Shown here piece after piece: positions 56,809 to 64,000 of a stretch of DNA of 64,000 nt. Both the position numbers and the translations under genes were made by a program. The stretch comes from Sphingomonas sp. UV9 (lineage in GTDB: Bacteria > Pseudomonadota > Alphaproteobacteria > Sphingomonadales > Sphingomonadaceae), in assembly GCF_004101245.1 (NCBI RefSeq), contig NZ_SCIN01000003.1, positions 620,001-684,000 of the forward strand. Reading direction: 5' to 3'. Every line of letters begins with the position of its first letter. Positions within the stretch are counted from its first letter, which is position 1. A model generated the notes under the pieces. That model had not been told where the DNA came from, made no database searches, and was given only the letters and a program-made list of their open reading frames with translations.

Positions 56809-56972
56809 CCGTCACCCCGGACTCGTTCCGGGGGCCACCGTTCCGCACACTAAGACGACGTAGTCATGCGGAACCGTGGATGCCGGAACAAGCCCGGCAT
56901 GACGGGTTCCGCACACTAAGACGACGTAGTCATGCGGAACCGTGGATGCCGGAACAAGCCCGGCATGACGGA
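56809..56972. repeat. two-armed repeat, family D, with 66-bp tandem duplication
   Basis: CCGTCACCCCGGACTCGTTCCGGGGGCCACCG opens the element. A unit beginning TTCCGCACACTAAGACGACG and ending GGATGCCGGAACAAGCCCGGCATGACGG then occurs twice, at 56841-56906 and 56907-56972. Family D arms at 41725 and 63100 have only one copy of the right arm. It lies between the LppC-type and hemW genes, both ending here. Confidence 0.85.
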
Positions 56973-56991
56973 CGGGCAGCGTGTTCGGGTC

Positions 56992-58164
56992 TCAGGCGGT
57001 CACGATCTCCGGCAGGATGGCGTCGAGCAGCAGCGCACCTGCTTCGGTGACACGCAGCCGACCGGGCGTGCGCGCGATCAGTCCCAGATCCTCCAGCCGC
57101 GCCACCGCCGCCATGTCCACAGGCACCACGCCCGCGTTGAGCGCCGTGATCCGGTCCAGATCGACCCCTTCCGCCAACCGCAATCCCATCAGCAAAGCCT
57201 CGGTCGCGCGGGTCGATGGCGTCAGCGGGTCTTCCACCTCCATGCCGTGGCCGTTGCGGTCGACCGCGGCCAGCCAGTTCTCCGGCTTCTTGCGACGCAC
57301 CGTCGCCAGCCCGCCACGCCGGCCATGCGCGCCCGGACCGATCCCGGCATAATCCTGGTAGCGCCAGTAAGCGAGATTGTGGCGGCTCTCCGACCCCGGC
57401 CGCGCGTGGTTCGACGTCTCGTACGCGGGCAGCCCCGCCGCCGCGGTGTCGGCGCGCGTCACCTCGAACAGGTCGGCCGCGGAGTCGCCATCGGGGATCA
57501 CGATCCGACCCGCCAAAGCCTCGGTCGCGAACCGTGTGCCGGCTTCGATCGTCAGCTGATACAGCGACAGATGCTCCGTCCCGAGACTCAGCGCGCGCGC
57601 GAGTTCCGCACGCCAGTCGTCGAGCCGCTGGCCGGGGAGCGCGTAGATCAGGTCGAAACTCACGCGGGGAAAGACGCGCTGCGCGGTCGCGAGCGCCGCC
57701 TGCCCCTCGTTCACGTCATGCGCGCGGCCGAGGAACTTCAGCGCCTGGTCGTCGAGCGATTGCAGCCCGAGCGACACCCGGTTCACGCCTGCGCTGGCCA
57801 GATCGGCGAACCGTGCCGCCTCGACCGAGGATGGGTTCGCCTCCAGCGTGATCTCGATTCCCTCGGCGAACCCCCATGCCTTTTCCGCCGCATTCAGCAC
57901 GGCCGCGACGGTTTCGGGCGGCATCAGCGACGGCGTGCCACCCCCGAAGAAGATCGACTGTAATTTCCGCCCCGGCAGCACGCGCGCTTCATGCGCGAGG
58001 TCGGTCAGCAGCGCGGCGCGCCACGCCGCCTGGTCCACCTCGTCGCGAACATGGCTGTTGAAATCGCAATACGGGCATTTCGACACGCAGAACGGCCAGT
58101 GGACGTAGAGCGCGAGATCGCCCGGTTGATGAGCGTTGGGGCTTGGTGTTTCGAAGACGGCCAT
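56992..58164 (-). CDS. hemW: radical SAM heme chaperone HemW
   Basis: A 390-residue radical-SAM protein with the cluster ligands Cys26, Cys30 and Cys33 in FCVSKCPYCDF, FFGGGTPSLM for SAM binding, and GVNRVSLGLQSLDDQ. Once called oxygen-independent coproporphyrinogen oxidase, but HemW-type proteins lack that activity and deliver heme. ATG 58164 used; ATG 58176 is possible. Independent gene, divergent to the CAP-domain lipoprotein gene at 58208. Confidence 0.95.
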   Translation of the reverse strand: MAVFETPSPNAHQPGDLALYVHWPFCVSKCPYCDFNSHVRDEVDQAAWRAALLTDLAHEARVLPGRKLQSIFFGGGTPSLMPPETVAAVLNAAEKAWGFAEGIEITLEANPSSVEAARFADLASAGVNRVSLGLQSLDDQALKFLGRAHDVNEGQAALATAQRVFPRVSFDLIYALPGQRLDDWRAELARALSLGTEHLSLYQLTIEAGTRFATEALAGRIVIPDGDSAADLFEVTRADTAAAGLPAYETSNHARPGSESRHNLAYWRYQDYAGIGPGAHGRRGGLATVRRKKPENWLAAVDRNGHGMEVEDPLTPSTRATEALLMGLRLAEGVDLDRITALNAGVVPVDMAAVARLEDLGLIARTPGRLRVTEAGALLLDAILPEIVTA

Positions 58165-58207
58165 TATCTCGCGCATATGGTCGCACGGGGCGGCCGAAGG
58201 AAGCGCT

Positions 58208-58765
58208 ATGACGGCACGGATGGGTTTGGCGATCGCCGGGGCGCTGTTGCTGGCGGGCTGCGTGCAGGGGCCCGAGCGAGTCGTCGAGCCGCGCGAATCG
58301 ATGGCGCCGGCACCGCGCGGTGCGAGCCTGCTCAAGACCGCGATGATGGACGGCCACAACGCCGCGCGCGCCGCGGTGGGCGTGGCGCCGCTGAGCTGGA
58401 GCGACACGCTGGCGACGACCGCGCGCGCCTATGCCGAGGAGATGGCGCGGACCCGCAAGTTCGCGCACGCCCCGCAACCCCAGGACATGAGGCGTGAAGG
58501 CGAAAACCTCTGGACCGGCACGCGCTACGCCTATGCCTATCCCGAGATGATCGGGCATTGGGTCGCCGAGAAGCGCGATTTCATCAACATGCCGACCCCC
58601 GGGTTCAGCCGCACCGGCAAGTTCGAGGACGTCGCGCACTATACGCAGATCGTCTGGCGCGGCTCGACCCAGGTCGGCTGTGCGATGGCGAGCAACAAGA
58701 CCGACGACTATCTGGTGTGCCGATATTCGCCCCCCGGCAACGTCTTCGGTGAACGGGCATATTGA
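58208..58765 (+). CDS. CAP-domain (SCP/PR-1) lipoprotein
   Basis: A 185-residue exported lipoprotein (signal AIAGALLLAGC, Cys18). The CAP fold is shown by MMDGHNAARAAVGVAPLSWSDTLATTARAYAEEM, ENLWTG, VAHYTQIVWRGSTQVGCA and DYLVCRYSPPGNVFG, the four usual CAP segments with His and Glu residues of the metal-binding cleft. Bacterial members are secreted with no common enzyme activity. GGAAG precedes the ATG. Confidence 0.92.
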   Translation: MTARMGLAIAGALLLAGCVQGPERVVEPRESMAPAPRGASLLKTAMMDGHNAARAAVGVAPLSWSDTLATTARAYAEEMARTRKFAHAPQPQDMRREGENLWTGTRYAYAYPEMIGHWVAEKRDFINMPTPGFSRTGKFEDVAHYTQIVWRGSTQVGCAMASNKTDDYLVCRYSPPGNVFGERAY

Positions 58766-58832
58766 TCTGGAGCAAGTGGAAACCTCGTCGTCGGTCGTAC
58801 TTTCTTAAGTCGGCTCAGGTTAACCTGCTTCA

Positions 58833-59627
58833 ATGCAATCAAAGCTCAAGCCCGAAGTCCGTCCTGGCGGGTGCGCCGGATGCCGCGACGGCGCCGGCCT
58901 GTCGTTCGCCTTCTCCATGGCGTTCCAGCCGATCGTCGATATCGAGACAGAAACCGTCTTCGCGTACGAGGCGTTGGTACGCGGTCCCGAGGGGCAGTCG
59001 GCGGCGAGCGTGCTGGGGCAGGTCGACTCGGCGAACATCTACGCATTCGACCAGCAATGCCGGGTTCGCGCGATCGAGGCATCGGTGGAGGCGGGGCTGC
59101 TCGATACGCCTTCGCGACTGTCGATCAATTTCCTGCCGAACGCGGTGTATTCGCCGGCGGCTTGCATCCAGCTCACGCTGAAGACCGCGGGCGCGGTCGG
59201 TATGCCGACCGATCGCCTCATCTTCGAGTTCACCGAGAACGAGGAGATGCTCGATCCGGTGCATGTCGCGAACATCATCGGGACGTATCAGAAGATGGGG
59301 TTCGGAACGGCGCTCGACGATTTCGGCGCCGGCCATGCCGGGCTCACTCTGCTCGCGCGGTTCCAGCCGGATATCATCAAGCTCGACATGGAGCTGATCC
59401 GCGACATCGACACCAGCCTGCCGAGGAGGATGATCGTAGAGGGGATGCTGCGGATGTGCACCGAGCTCGGGATTTCGGTGATCGCCGAGGGCGTCGAGAC
59501 CGAAGGCGAGTTCGCGGCGCTGCGCGATCTCGGGGTGCGCTATATCCAGGGGTATCTGCTGGCGAAACCCGCGTTCGAGGCGCTGCCGGAGGTAAACTGG
59601 CCGAGGAAGCAACAGATCGCCGTCTGA
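58833..59627 (+). CDS. EAL-domain cyclic di-GMP phosphodiesterase
   Basis: A 264-residue stand-alone EAL protein. Key residues: EALVRG (Glu48), INFLPN, FEFTENE, DDFGAGHAGL, IKLDMELI, and AEGVETEGEF, then QGYL; all metal and substrate residues are present, so cyclic di-GMP hydrolysis is expected. An N-terminal CAGC segment (residues 14-17) precedes the domain; its role is unknown. No membrane or sensor domain. Promoter region contains TTAA-type boxes with poor spacing, noted in the rejected list. Confidence 0.92.
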   Translation: MQSKLKPEVRPGGCAGCRDGAGLSFAFSMAFQPIVDIETETVFAYEALVRGPEGQSAASVLGQVDSANIYAFDQQCRVRAIEASVEAGLLDTPSRLSINFLPNAVYSPAACIQLTLKTAGAVGMPTDRLIFEFTENEEMLDPVHVANIIGTYQKMGFGTALDDFGAGHAGLTLLARFQPDIIKLDMELIRDIDTSLPRRMIVEGMLRMCTELGISVIAEGVETEGEFAALRDLGVRYIQGYLLAKPAFEALPEVNWPRKQQIAV

Positions 59628-59649
59628 AGCGGCTGACCCCGGACGTGCA

Positions 59650-59772
59650 ATCCTCCCCCGCCAGCGGGAGGTGGCACCGTAGGTGACGGAGGGGGCGGAC
59701 ACGGAACGGCGGTTTTCCTAACCTCCCCCTCCGTCTGGCAAGTGCCAGCCACCTCCCCCTGGCGGGGGAGGA
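59650..59772. repeat. two-armed palindromic repeat, family A
   Basis: ATCCTCCCCCGCCAGCGGGAG...GACGGAGGGGGCGG faces CCCCCTCCGTCTGGCAAGTGCC...CCCCCTGGCGGGGGAGG. It fills most of the gap between the convergent EAL and rdgB genes. Confidence 0.85.
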
Positions 59773-59789
59773 TCGCCGTACGGAAAATC

Positions 59790-60425
59790 TCAGAACACCG
59801 CGGCTTCGAGCAGCTTGAACGCCTCGTTGCGGTGGCTGATCGCGTTCTTAGTCTCGTGCGGCAGCTCGGCATAGGTCTGGTCATGGCCGAGCGGTACGAA
59901 CATGGGATCGTACCCGAACCCGACATTGCCGCGCGGCGGCCAGACGAGCGTACCCTCTGCACGCCCTTCGAACCATTCGACATGGCCGTCGGGCCAGGCG
60001 AGCGCGAGCACGCTGACGAAATGCGCGGCGCGGCTTGCGTCCGGACCCTTGGCGCGGACGGCGTCCTCGACCTTCTGCATCGCCATGTTCCAGTCGCGAC
60101 CGGTCGGCGTTTCGGCCCAGTCGGCGGTGTAGACGCCCGGATCGCCGCCGAGCGCATCGACGCACAGCCCGCTATCGTCGGCGAGCGCCGGATAGCCCGA
60201 CAGGTCCGCGGCCGAGCGCGCCTTCAGTTCGGCATTCGCGAAGAACGTCGTCCCCGTCTCGATGGGCTCCGGCAGGTCTAGCTCGGCGGCGGAGACCACT
60301 TCGAGCCCATGACCTTCGAGCAAAGCGGCGATCTCGCGGACCTTGCCCTTGTTGTGGCTGGCGATGACCAGCTTGCCGGGTTGCAGCTTGCGGATCGCCT
60401 GCGGTTCCTTCCCTTCGCCGCTCAC
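59790..60425 (-). CDS. rdgB: XTP/dITP diphosphatase
   Basis: Removes non-canonical purine nucleotides from the precursor pool. The 211-residue protein has [10 protein letters not shown] at residues 23-32, [10 protein letters not shown], the conserved FGYDPMFVP and SHRNEAF, all family signatures. GTG start 60425 overlaps the rph stop codon (GTGA). It follows rph directly. Confidence 0.95.
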   Translation of the reverse strand: MSGEGKEPQAIRKLQPGKLVIASHNKGKVREIAALLEGHGLEVVSAAELDLPEPIETGTTFFANAELKARSAADLSGYPALADDSGLCVDALGGDPGVYTADWAETPTGRDWNMAMQKVEDAVRAKGPDASRAAHFVSVLALAWPDGHVEWFEGRAEGTLVWPPRGNVGFGYDPMFVPLGHDQTYAELPHETKNAISHRNEAFKLLEAAVF

Positions 60426-61138
60426 TTGGCGACGGCTTTCGCTTGTGCTGCGAAGATGTCGGTGCAGCCGATCCGCGCAAGCCGCAGCAGGCGGAGCAAC
60501 GCTTCCTCATCGTAAGTCGCGCCCTCGGCGGTCGCCTGCGCCTCGGCGATGTTGCCGTTTTCGAGCAGCACGAAGTTCGCGTCCGCATCCGCGCCCGAAT
60601 CCTCGATATAGTCGAGGTCGAGCACCGGATTACCCTGATAGATGCCGCAGCTGATCGCCGCGACCTTCTGCGTCAGCGGGTCGGCGGTCAGCTTGCCGCT
60701 TGCGAGCAACCCGTCGATCGCGAGCCGCAGCGCGACCCAGCCGCCCGAGATCGACGCGGTGCGCGTGCCGCCATCCGCCTGGATCACGTCGCAATCGATC
60801 ACGATCTGGCGCTCGCCGAGCAGCTTCAGGTCGACGACGGCGCGAAGGCTGCGGCCGATCAGCCGCTGGATTTCCTGCGTGCGGCCCGACTGCTTGCCCT
60901 TGGCGGCCTCGCGGTTGTTGCGCGTATTGGTGGCGCGCGGGAGCATGCCGTATTCCGCGGTCACCCAGCCTTCGCCCTTGCCGCGCATGAACGGCGGCAC
61001 CTTCTCCTCGACGCTGGCGGTGACGAGCACCTTGGTGTCGCCGAAACCGATCAGGACGGAGCCCTCGGCATGCTTGGTGAAGCGCGGCTCGATCGTGATC
61101 GCACGCATCTGGTCTGGGGCGCGGCCTGATGGGCGCAT
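60422..61138 (-). CDS. rph: ribonuclease PH
   Basis: Phosphorolytic exonuclease trimming tRNA 3' ends, 238 residues. N-terminal [36 protein letters not shown] and [17 protein letters not shown] are conserved, with the phosphate-binding Arg in [20 protein letters not shown] at 61138 is used although a start at [10 protein letters not shown] would also be normal; the first ten residues [10 protein letters not shown] are probably variable. Coupled to rdgB. Confidence 0.96.
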   Translation of the reverse strand: MRPSGRAPDQMRAITIEPRFTKHAEGSVLIGFGDTKVLVTASVEEKVPPFMRGKGEGWVTAEYGMLPRATNTRNNREAAKGKQSGRTQEIQRLIGRSLRAVVDLKLLGERQIVIDCDVIQADGGTRTASISGGWVALRLAIDGLLASGKLTADPLTQKVAAISCGIYQGNPVLDLDYIEDSGADADANFVLLENGNIAEAQATAEGATYDEEALLRLLRLARIGCTDIFAAQAKAVAK

Positions 61139-61160
61139 GATGTATTCCTAAGTTTCTTCC

Positions 61161-61276
61161 GTTCGTCCTGAGTAGCTGCTGAGCGTGTCGAAGCGGCGTA
61201 TCGAAGGATTGGCCGGTTTGGGGCATATCCTTCGATACGGGCCTTCGACTTCGCTCAGTCCCTACTCAGGACGAAC
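61161..61276. repeat. inverted repeat between rph and hrcA
   Basis: GTTCGTCCTGAGTA and TACTCAGGACGAAC are perfect reverse complements at the ends of this 116-bp stretch. Inner pairing arms include GCGTGTCGAAG / CTTCGACTTCGC and TATCGAAGGAT / ATCCTTCGATA. It has the form of a long hairpin between the divergent rph and hrcA genes; the remainder of the gap is short. Confidence 0.85.
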
Positions 61277-61340
61277 GGGTGGTGGGCAATGTGCGTTGCC
61301 TAGCCTTTCGTTTGGTCGCTCGCCAGCCTAGATCAGGCGC

Positions 61341-62384
61341 ATGGCCACGCCCCCCGTCACCGAACTGACCGACCGCGCGCGCGATATCTTCCGCGCTGTC
61401 GTCGACAGCTATCTCGCCAGCGGCACGCCGGTCGGGTCGAAGACGATCGCGCAGCTGACGGGCTTGAGCCTCTCGCCCGCGTCGATTCGCGGCGTGATGG
61501 GCGAACTCGAGGGGCTCGGCCTGCTCGCCAGCCCGCATACCAGCGCGGGGCGGATGCCGACCGATCTGGGACTGCGGCTGTTCGTCGACGGCATGATGCA
61601 GGCGATGGAGCCATCGATCGAGGAGCGCCAGACGATCGAGGCGCGCGCCGGTGTCGGCGGCCCGGTCGAGGAGGCGCTCGCCGCCACCACGCTCGCGCTG
61701 TCGGGGCTGTCGGCGTGCGCGGGGCTGGTGATGGTGCCCAAGCGCGAGCTGAAACTGCGCCAGATCGCGTTCGTGACGCTGTCGCCGCAGCAGGCGCTGG
61801 CAGTGCTGGTGAGCGAAGACGGGTCGGTCGAGAACCGCGTGATCGCGATGCCGTCGGGCATGACGCCGTCCGCGCTGGTCGAGGCGGGCAACTACATGTC
61901 CGCGACGCTCGGGGGGCTCACGCTGGCCGAGGCGCGGGGCCGGATCGAGCGCGAACTGGCGGACGGGCAGGCGGCGCTCGACGGCGCGGCGCGGACGCTG
62001 GTCGAGCAGGGAATCGCGGTGTGGAGCGAGGATGCGAATCGCCGCCCGGTGCTGATCGTGCGCGGGCAGGGGCGCCTGATCGACGCGGCGGCCGCGGCCG
62101 ATCTCGACCGGGTCCGCGACCTGCTCGACGATCTCGAAGGGAAGCAGGAAGTCGCGTCGCTTCTGGACAGTGCGCGCGCCGGTGATTCGACGCGGATTTT
62201 CATCGGCGCGGAGACGAAATTGTTCGCGTTGTCAGGCTCTTCCGTCATCGCGCGCCCGTTCCGTGGATTGGACGGCCGGGTGGTCGGCGTGGTCGGCGTG
62301 ATCGGGCCCACGCGGTTGAACTATGCGCGCGTCGTGCCCATGGTGGATTTCACGGCCGCAACGCTCGCCCGGTTGATGGGTTGA
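61341..62384 (+). CDS. hrcA: heat-inducible transcription repressor HrcA
   Basis: Negative regulator of class I heat-shock genes through CIRCE, 347 residues. N-terminal winged helix DRARDIFRAVVDSYLASGTPVGSKTIAQLTGLSLSPASIRGVMGELEGLGLL, followed by SPHTSAGRMPTDLGLRLFVDGM and the C-terminal GAF-like domain (ATKLF, VIARPFRGLDGRVVGVVGVIGPTRLNYARVVP). No CIRCE palindrome is visible before hrcA or grpE in this window. grpE follows 25 bases downstream. Confidence 0.95.
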   Translation: MATPPVTELTDRARDIFRAVVDSYLASGTPVGSKTIAQLTGLSLSPASIRGVMGELEGLGLLASPHTSAGRMPTDLGLRLFVDGMMQAMEPSIEERQTIEARAGVGGPVEEALAATTLALSGLSACAGLVMVPKRELKLRQIAFVTLSPQQALAVLVSEDGSVENRVIAMPSGMTPSALVEAGNYMSATLGGLTLAEARGRIERELADGQAALDGAARTLVEQGIAVWSEDANRRPVLIVRGQGRLIDAAAAADLDRVRDLLDDLEGKQEVASLLDSARAGDSTRIFIGAETKLFALSGSSVIARPFRGLDGRVVGVVGVIGPTRLNYARVVPMVDFTAATLARLMG

Positions 62385-62409
62385 GCCGGCCCAAATTATA
62401 GGGAAAACC

Positions 62410-62949
62410 ATGTCCGAGACCGACCAGAACGCCCCTGCCGACCTGCGCGAAGAAACCGCCGAGGACGCGCCCGAAGTCGCCACGAACGACCGCGTCGCCG
62501 AGCTCGAGAATCAGCTCGCCGAAGCCAAGCAGAACGTCCTGTACGCACAGGCCGAGATCCAGAACGTCCGCCGCCGCGCCGAGAAGGAAGCGCAGGACGC
62601 ACGTGCCTATGCCGCCACCGCGTTCGCGCGCGACGTGCTGTCGGTCGCCGACAACCTGTCGCGCGGGCTGTCGGCGATCCCGGCGGACCTGCGCTCGGAC
62701 GAGAAGATGAAGGGGCTCGTCACCGGGCTTGAAGCGACCGGTCGCGAGCTGGAGAGCGTGTTCCAGCGCCACGGCATTACCAAGATCGTGTCGGAGGGCC
62801 AGATGCTCGACCCGAACAAGCACCAGGCGATGATGGAAATCCCGAGCGACCAGCCGGCCGGCACGATCGTCCAGGAGATGCAGGTCGGCTACATGATCAA
62901 GGACCGCCTGCTGCGCCCGGCGATGGTCGGCGTCGCCAAGGCGGGTTAA
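62410..62949 (+). CDS. grpE: GrpE, DnaK nucleotide-exchange factor
   Basis: A 179-residue co-chaperone. A charged disordered N-terminus of about 30 residues leads to a long coiled coil (VAELENQLAEAKQNVLYAQAEIQNVRRRAEKEAQ), then the beta domain MLDPNKHQAMMEIPSDQPAGTIVQEMQVGYMIKDRLLRPAMVGVAK. It begins 25 bases after hrcA, the common heat-shock arrangement. dnaK and dnaJ are not in this window. Confidence 0.97.
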   Translation: MSETDQNAPADLREETAEDAPEVATNDRVAELENQLAEAKQNVLYAQAEIQNVRRRAEKEAQDARAYAATAFARDVLSVADNLSRGLSAIPADLRSDEKMKGLVTGLEATGRELESVFQRHGITKIVSEGQMLDPNKHQAMMEIPSDQPAGTIVQEMQVGYMIKDRLLRPAMVGVAKAG

Positions 62950-62967
62950 CGGTACGAGGAGAGCGGC

Positions 62968-63093
62968 GTGCACGATCTGGTCGGAGTGCCGATCGAGGGA
63001 ATGGGCGCCGCTTGCCCTGATACATGGAAGCAGTTTTTCATCTGGCTGGCGGTCGTGGCCGTGCTGATCGGACTGTTTTTTGTTTTCCTTTAA
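62968..63093 (+). CDS. 41-residue single-pass membrane peptide
   Basis: A short frame that begins GTG at 62968, seven bases behind the strong ribosome site GAGGAG at 62956-62961, and ends TAA at 63093. It reads VHDLVGVPIEGMGAACPDTW, then a single membrane helix KQFFIWLAVVAVLIGLFFVFL. It lies 18 bases after the grpE stop, so it is in the hrcA-grpE transcript. The ribosome site and the hydrophobic helix support a real gene; no family is known to me. An internal ATG is possible at codon 12. Confidence 0.6.
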   Translation: MHDLVGVPIEGMGAACPDTWKQFFIWLAVVAVLIGLFFVFL

Positions 63094-63099
63094 TACCGT

Positions 63100-63196
63100 C
63101 CGTCATGCCGGACCTGTTCCGGCATCCACCGTTCCGCGCATTAACGACCGTTTGGTTTGCGGCACGATGGACCCCGGAACAAGTCCGGGGTGACGA
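63100..63196. repeat. two-armed repeat, family D
   Basis: CCGTCATGCCGGACCTGTTCCGGCATCCACCGT faces GATGGACCCCGGAACAAGTCCGGGGTGACG. Third copy of the element at 41725 and 56809, here between the small membrane peptide gene and thrC. Confidence 0.8.
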
Positions 63197-63225
63197 TCAC
63201 TTCTCGGCATCGGCAGGATGATGAC

Positions 63226-64000
63226 TTGAACCAGAACCTCACCACCGATCGCGAGACCTTCGTCACGCATCTCGAATGCTCGATCACCGGCGAGCGGTAC
63301 GAGGCGGACCAGCTGCACGGCCTGTCGCGCGCCGGGCGGCCGTTGCTGGTGCGCTACGATCTCGACGCGGTGCGCTCGACGATCTCGCGCGACACGATCG
63401 CGGCGCGGCCGACCGATCTGTGGCGGTGGCGTGAGTTGCTCCCGGTTCGCCACACGGCCAACATCGTCAGCCTCGGCGAGATCGAAACGCCGCTCGTGCC
63501 GATCCCCAAGTCTGGCGGCCCCAATGTCCTCGTGAAGGACGAAGGTCGCCTGCCGACCGGCTCGTTCAAGGCGCGCGGGCTGGTCATGGCGGTGGCGATG
63601 GCGAAGGAACTCGGCGTCACGAAGATCGCGATGCCGACCAATGGCAATGCGGGCGCCGCGCTGGCGGCCTACGCGACGCGTTGCGGGATCGAGACGATCG
63701 TATTCTGTCCCGACGACACCCCCGAGATCAACGTCCGCGAGATCGCGATGCAGGGCGCCCGCGTCTGGCGGGTCAACGGCCTGATCGACGATTGCGGCGC
63801 GATCGTCGGCAAGGGCGCCGCGGAAGGGCGCTGGTTCGATTTCTCGACGCTGAAAGAGCCCTATCGAATCGAGGGCAAGAAGACGATGGGCCTCGAACTC
63901 GCAGCGCAGTTCGGCTGGAAACTGCCCGATGCGATCTTCTATCCGACCGGTGGCGGCACCGGCCTGATCGGCATGTGGAAGGCGTTCGACGAACTGGAGA
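63226..64000 (+). CDS. thrC: threonine synthase (3' end cut by window)
   Basis: PLP enzyme that converts O-phosphohomoserine to threonine. The frame begins with TTG 63226 behind CAGGA and reads LNQNLTTDRETFVTHLECSITGE; GTG 63190 in the same frame is possible but lies in a repeat. Features seen: LECSITGERYEADQLHGLSRAGRPLL (typical opening), PLP lysine in PTGSFKARG, and GGGTGLIGMWKAF near the end. It continues off the window. The pattern differs from threonine dehydratase, which lacks the opening segment. Confidence 0.9.
   Translation, partial: MNQNLTTDRETFVTHLECSITGERYEADQLHGLSRAGRPLLVRYDLDAVRSTISRDTIAARPTDLWRWRELLPVRHTANIVSLGEIETPLVPIPKSGGPNVLVKDEGRLPTGSFKARGLVMAVAMAKELGVTKIAMPTNGNAGAALAAYATRCGIETIVFCPDDTPEINVREIAMQGARVWRVNGLIDDCGAIVGKGAAEGRWFDFSTLKEPYRIEGKKTMGLELAAQFGWKLPDAIFYPTGGGTGLIGMWKAFDELE

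Noticed and set aside
58805..58832. CtrA-type box upstream of the EAL gene
   Set aside because: Two TTAA half-sites are present but separated by 11 bases instead of the 7 typical of CtrA sites, so no call was made.
61139..61340. CIRCE operator before hrcA
   Set aside because: The conserved TTAGCACTC-N9-GAGTGCTAA palindrome is not found; the inverted repeat there has a different sequence and looks like a REP-type element.

Overview
The window is a stretch of ordinary chromosome from a GC-rich alphaproteobacterium, most probably a sphingomonad (Sphingomonas or a close relative). The evidence is a CpdR cell-cycle regulator, a PhaR/polyhydroxyalkanoate locus, several large TonB-dependent receptors, the alphaproteobacterial gene order atpH-atpA-atpG-atpD-atpC, and many short palindromic intergenic repeats with GGCGAAGGCCGGGGCCCA-type arms. 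I see no prophage, transposase, integrative element or CRISPR array. The assignment rests on gene content and protein style, not on a database search.

Layout. 1-5.3 kb: end of a valine/fatty-acid catabolic pair (enoyl-CoA hydratase, 3-hydroxyisobutyrate dehydrogenase), a MAPEG protein, a small unknown protein, a MATE exporter and a PHB-depolymerase-type esterase. 5.4-8.4 kb: tightly overlapped biotin operon bioF-bioD-bioA. 8.5-10.9 kb: dgoK-dgoA facing a divergent GntR/FadR-type regulator, with a palindrome between them. 10.9-15 kb: N-formylglutamate amidohydrolase, cpdR, tRNA-Val(GAC), a royal-jelly-family protein fused to the remains of a collapsed hydrolase gene, and msrB. 15.1-22.3 kb: a TonB receptor, then a cobalamin riboswitch driving btuB-btuF-btuC-btuD. 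22.3-27.8 kb: alanine racemase, a repeat-plus-prolyl-hydroxylase protein and a 1090-residue TonB receptor. 27.9-30.9 kb: polyhydroxyalkanoate locus (thiolase, PhaC-like protein, PhaR, small membrane protein). 30.9-41.7 kb: a GT39-like membrane glycosyltransferase, a retropepsin/PDZ protein, CpaF, a trypsin-like protease, a HEYAH metalloprotease, Ada, an SDR and a dienelactone hydrolase.

42-47.5 kb: the F1 ATP synthase operon atpH-atpA-atpG-[lipoprotein]-atpD-atpC. A gene for a predicted lipoprotein overlaps the atpG stop codon, hairpin repeats lie in the atpA/atpG and atpD/atpC gaps, and the epsilon subunit has no C-terminal helical domain. 47.7-54 kb: priA, a GAF-PAS-GGDEF protein, xerC, a DedA protein and gshB. 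54.3-58.8 kb: yraN, rsmI, a divergent LppC-type lipoprotein, hemW and a CAP-domain lipoprotein. 58.8-64 kb: an EAL protein, rph-rdgB, hrcA, grpE, a 41-codon membrane peptide and the start of thrC, which runs off the window.

Nothing here is an obvious new defence or mobile system. The best leads are the lipoprotein gene embedded in the ATP synthase operon, the hairpins inside that operon, the collapsed hydrolase read into the next gene, the TonB receptor/prolyl-hydroxylase pair, and several families of roughly 100-bp two-armed repeats, one of which supplies the start codon of yraN.
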